From positions 1-6,953 of the forward strand of contig JAKSDN010000657.1 in the NCBI GenBank assembly GCA_022360075.1: a stretch of DNA of 6,953 bases, read 5' to 3'. Shown here in pieces: positions 5,114 through 6,953 of this stretch; the stretch's first letter is position 1, and each line of letters opens with the position of its first letter. The position numbers and the translations under genes were made by a program. The notes beneath the pieces were generated by a model. It saw only the letters and a list, made by a program, of their open reading frames with translations. It was not told the origin of the DNA and did no database searches. The DNA comes from Kiloniellales bacterium. Lineage in GTDB: Bacteria > Pseudomonadota > Alphaproteobacteria > Kiloniellales > JAKSDN01.

Positions 5114-6024
5114 TGCGAAACTCCGATCGAGTAGATGTCGATCGGCGTGATCGTGAGATCGGTCAGCAGCTTGCCGCAGACTGCGAGCACCATCAGGGCC
5201 AGAAGGATCCGAAGCTGCTCGCCGCGCAGCTTGGCCCCGATCTTGGCGCCGATCTGCGCGCCGATCACGCCGCCGGTCAGCAGCAGCACCGCCAGCACCA
5301 CATCGACCGTCTGGTTCGCGTAGGCCTGCAGGAAGGTGACGTTCGCCGTGACGAAGATGATCTGGAACAGCGAGGTGCCGACCACCACCGCGGTCGGCAT
5401 GCCGAGCAGGTAGATCATCGCCGGCACCATGATGAAGCCGCCGCCCACGCCCATGATCGCGGCCAGAACGCCGACAACGAAGCCGACGCCGAAGGGCAGC
5501 AGCGCGCTGATGTAGAGCTTCGACTTGCGAAAGCGCATCTTCAGCGGCAGGCCGTGCACCCAGGTGTGCTTGTGCAGCTTGCGCCGATGGCCGCCGCCGC
5601 CGCGCTGGCGCCGCATGGCGCGCAGGCTTTCGACGAACATCAGGCCGCCGATGATGCCGAGGAAGATCACGTAGGACAGACGGATCACGAGGTCGACCTG
5701 GCCGATGTCGCGCAGAATGGCGAACAGCCAGACGCCGAAGCTGGAGCCGGCGAGACCGCCGAGCAGCAGGACAGCGCCCATCTTGAAATCGACGTTGCCG
5801 CGCGACCAGTGGGCCAGCACGCCGGAGACCGAGGAGGCCACGATCTGATTGGCCTCGGTGCCGACCGCGACCGCCGGCGGCACGCCGATGAAGATCAGGA
5901 TCGGCGTCATGAGAAAGCCGCCGCCCACGCCGAACACGCCCGAGAGGATGCCGACTAGCCCGCCGAGGCCGAGGATCAGGAAGGCATCGACGGAGATCTC
6001 GGCGATCGGCAGATAGATCTGCAT
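5110..6024 (-). CDS. TauE/SafE (TSUP) family membrane permease
   Basis: A 304-residue polytopic inner-membrane protein of the TSUP family, members of which export or import sulfite, sulfonates, thiosulfate and related anions. The family's internal two-fold repeat is clear: FGVGGGFLMTP (residues 31-41) opens the first half and MGVGGGFIMVP (191-201) the second, followed by matching segments VGTEANQIVASSVSG (54-68) and VGTSLFQIIFVTANV (215-229). About eight hydrophobic segments are visible. The halves are joined by a basic, His/Arg/Gly-rich loop (136-170) that by the positive-inside rule faces the cytoplasm. I chose the ATG at 6024 because relatives begin MQIYLPIAE; a GTG at 6117 would add 31 Pro/Arg-rich residues that do not look conserved. 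It is first in a unit with the TIGR02186 and Usp genes. Substrate cannot be told from the sequence. Confidence 0.92.
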   Translation of the reverse strand: MQIYLPIAEISVDAFLILGLGGLVGILSGVFGVGGGFLMTPILIFIGVPPAVAVGTEANQIVASSVSGVLAHWSRGNVDFKMGAVLLLGGLAGSSFGVWLFAILRDIGQVDLVIRLSYVIFLGIIGGLMFVESLRAMRRQRGGGGHRRKLHKHTWVHGLPLKMRFRKSKLYISALLPFGVGFVVGVLAAIMGVGGGFIMVPAMIYLLGMPTAVVVGTSLFQIIFVTANVTFLQAYANQTVDVVLAVLLLTGGVIGAQIGAKIGAKLRGEQLRILLALMVLAVCGKLLTDLTITPIDIYSIGVSH

Positions 6025-6157
6025 CGCGGCGACTAGTCGGCCAGGCTTGGCAAGGTCACGGTCATTCGGTGGCGTGGCCCGAAAGGCGGGTGGCGGCGGT
6101 CTGCTTCCGGCCGGCACCTGTCGCCCCCGTCACGCGGCGCCGGTCTCAATGGCTTAT

Positions 6158-6186
6158 CTTATACGTCTGGAATAGTGGGTCGCCAA
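6158..6186 (-). promoter_or_regulatory. Candidate promoter of the TSUP-TIGR02186-Usp unit
   Basis: Minus-strand TTGGCG (6181-6186) and TATAAG (6158-6163) are spaced by exactly 17 bases; they match the sigma70 consensus at four and five of six positions. It is the best promoter in the window. Transcription would start near 6151, leaving a leader of about 127 bases before the preferred ATG at 6024, or about 34 bases before the alternative GTG at 6117. Confidence 0.55.
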
Positions 6187-6196
6187 TGGCTTGGCG
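6181..6196. promoter_or_regulatory. Inverted repeat over the -35 of the TSUP promoter, possible operator
   Basis: CGCCAA (6181-6186) and TTGGCG (6191-6196) are perfect inverted arms around TGGC. The arm at 6181-6186 is the predicted -35 itself, so a bound dimer would compete with RNA polymerase. No regulator gene lies next to the operon, so the binding protein is not assigned. Confidence 0.4.
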
Positions 6197-6218
6197 TCGA
6201 TTTCCTCGCTACTTGGGC

Positions 6219-6246
6219 AAAAAGTTCAGGCGAAGTGCCGTCCGAA
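6219..6246 (-). terminator. Possible intrinsic terminator of trpS
   Basis: About 48 bases past the trpS stop, the minus strand can fold TTCGGACGG against TCGCCTGAA with one mismatch and G-U pairs, followed after one C by five T (6219-6223). A wider pair, GTTCAG (minus-strand copy of 6274-6279) with CTGAAC (minus-strand copy of 6224-6229), ends at the same T-run. The stem is imperfect, so this is a modest call; its place between trpS and the next promoter is right. Confidence 0.35.
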
Positions 6247-6293
6247 GTTCCGTAATAGTCGTTGGCCGGCCGACTGAACCCCGGCGCCCACCG

Positions 6294-6953
6294 TTACGGC
6301 CGCAGGAAGCCGATGACGTCCTGCGCCTCGCGCAGGATCGGATCGGCGATCGCGCGCGCCCGCGCGGCGCCATCGCGCAGCACCCCGTCGACGTAGCCGG
6401 GGTCGGCGGTCAGGCGTTTCATCTCCGCCCCGATCGGCCCCAGCGAGGCCACGGCCAGGTCCGTCAGCACCTCCTTGAAGCGCGAGAACTGCGCGCCTTC
6501 GAACTCGGCCAGAACCTCGGCAAGAGGCTTCTGCGCCAAGGCCGCATAGATGCTGAGCAGATTGTAGGCCTCCGGCCGACCGGCGCGCGTTTCATCCGGT
6601 ACCTCGCCAGCGTCGTCGAGCACATCGGCCCCGGGCAGCGGCTCCGGGTCGGTCTTGGCCTTGCGGATCTTGAGCGCGACGGCATCGGCGTCGTCGGTCA
6701 TGGTGATGCGGCTGTAGTCCGAGGCATCGGACTTGCTCATCTTGCTGCTGCCGTCGCGCAGCGACATGACCCGCGTCGCCGCGCCCAGGATCAGGGGCTC
6801 GAGCAGCGGAAAGAACTCGACGCCGAAGTCGTTGTTGAACTTCTGCGCGATGTCGCGGGCGAGCTCCAGGTGCTGCTTCTGGTCCTCGCCCACCGGCACG
6901 TGGGTCGCCTTGTAGACCAGAATGTCGGCGGCCATCAGGCTCGGATAGGCGAA
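6294..6953 (-). CDS. trpS: Tryptophanyl-tRNA synthetase, 5' part cut by window edge
   Basis: The last 219 residues of a class I aminoacyl-tRNA synthetase that charges tRNA-Trp with tryptophan in the cytoplasm. The visible part opens in the Rossmann domain with [20 protein letters not shown] (1-20 of the visible part) and [16 protein letters not shown] (21-36), the typical TrpRS tryptophan/ATP-site region. The class I KMSKS signature is intact at visible residues 71-75 in [11 protein letters not shown]. The helical C-terminal anticodon-binding domain follows ([15 protein letters not shown], then [19 protein letters not shown]). The HIGH-type motif and roughly the first 120 residues lie beyond the right edge. 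The visible frame runs open to the edge, so the Met at 6935 is internal and not the start. The stop at 6294 leaves about 270 bases to the permease. Confidence 0.97.
   Translation of the reverse strand, partial: FAYPSLMAADILVYKATHVPVGEDQKQHLELARDIAQKFNNDFGVEFFPLLEPLILGAATRVMSLRDGSSKMSKSDASDYSRITMTDDADAVALKIRKAKTDPEPLPGADVLDDAGEVPDETRAGRPEAYNLLSIYAALAQKPLAEVLAEFEGAQFSRFKEVLTDLAVASLGPIGAEMKRLTADPGYVDGVLRDGAARARAIADPILREAQDVIGFLRP

Noticed and set aside
4196..5134. Plus-strand open frame of 312 codons opposite the TIGR02186 gene
   Set aside because: Biased composition (Arg, Asp, Gly, Gln), no known motif, and complete antisense overlap with a convincing gene.
5098..5958. Plus-strand open frame of 286 codons opposite the TSUP permease
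   Set aside because: Its His/Asp/Gln/Arg-rich sequence is the mirror of hydrophobic codons in the permease; no support as a gene.
1..6953. Mobile element, CRISPR, tRNA/rRNA or defence system
   Set aside because: No transposase or integrase-like protein, no regularly spaced repeats, no tRNA-like cloverleaf noticed, and all genes fit a conserved core set.

Overview
The window is a dense, GC-rich chromosomal segment in which every gene I can support lies on the minus strand. The protein set (MucR/Ros-type regulator, a Fur of the alphaproteobacterial Fur/Mur type without the usual CxxC, TIGR02186 membrane protein beside a TauE/SafE permease, TsaB next to RimI, NifU-like Nfu scaffold) points to an alphaproteobacterium, most likely of the Rhodospirillales or a close relative. 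This placement comes from recognising the protein families and not from any database search. I see no mobile element, CRISPR array, prophage, RNA gene or defence island. Gene content looks like ordinary core genome.

Read in the direction of transcription (high to low coordinates): (1) the C-terminal two thirds of tryptophanyl-tRNA synthetase (trpS, cut by the window edge), followed by a gap of about 270 bases holding a possible terminator and a good sigma70-type promoter with a dyad over its -35; (2) a tightly packed three-gene unit of a TauE/SafE (TSUP) permease, a TIGR02186 membrane-anchored protein whose TTG start overlaps the permease stop, and a universal stress protein 7 bases further on; (3) an Nfu-type Fe-S carrier as its own unit, ending in a GC-rich hairpin; (4) a RutE-like flavin reductase, then tsaB and rimI joined by an ATGA overlap; (5) an AT-richer regulatory gap with two dyads and a candidate promoter in front of mucR; (6) mucR, then a hairpin/dyad overlapping the predicted fur promoter; and (7) the start of fur, cut by the left edge.

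The themes are translation quality (TrpRS, TsaB for t6A in tRNA, RimI for ribosomal protein acetylation), iron-sulfur and metal homeostasis (Nfu, Fur), anion/sulfur-compound export (TSUP plus TIGR02186) and global regulation (MucR). The least understood part is the TSUP-TIGR02186-Usp unit. The rest of what deserves a second look is regulatory: dyads placed on or near predicted promoters, a MucR whose zinc site lacks its last histidine(s), and unusual start codons. I did not find a clear previously undescribed system.
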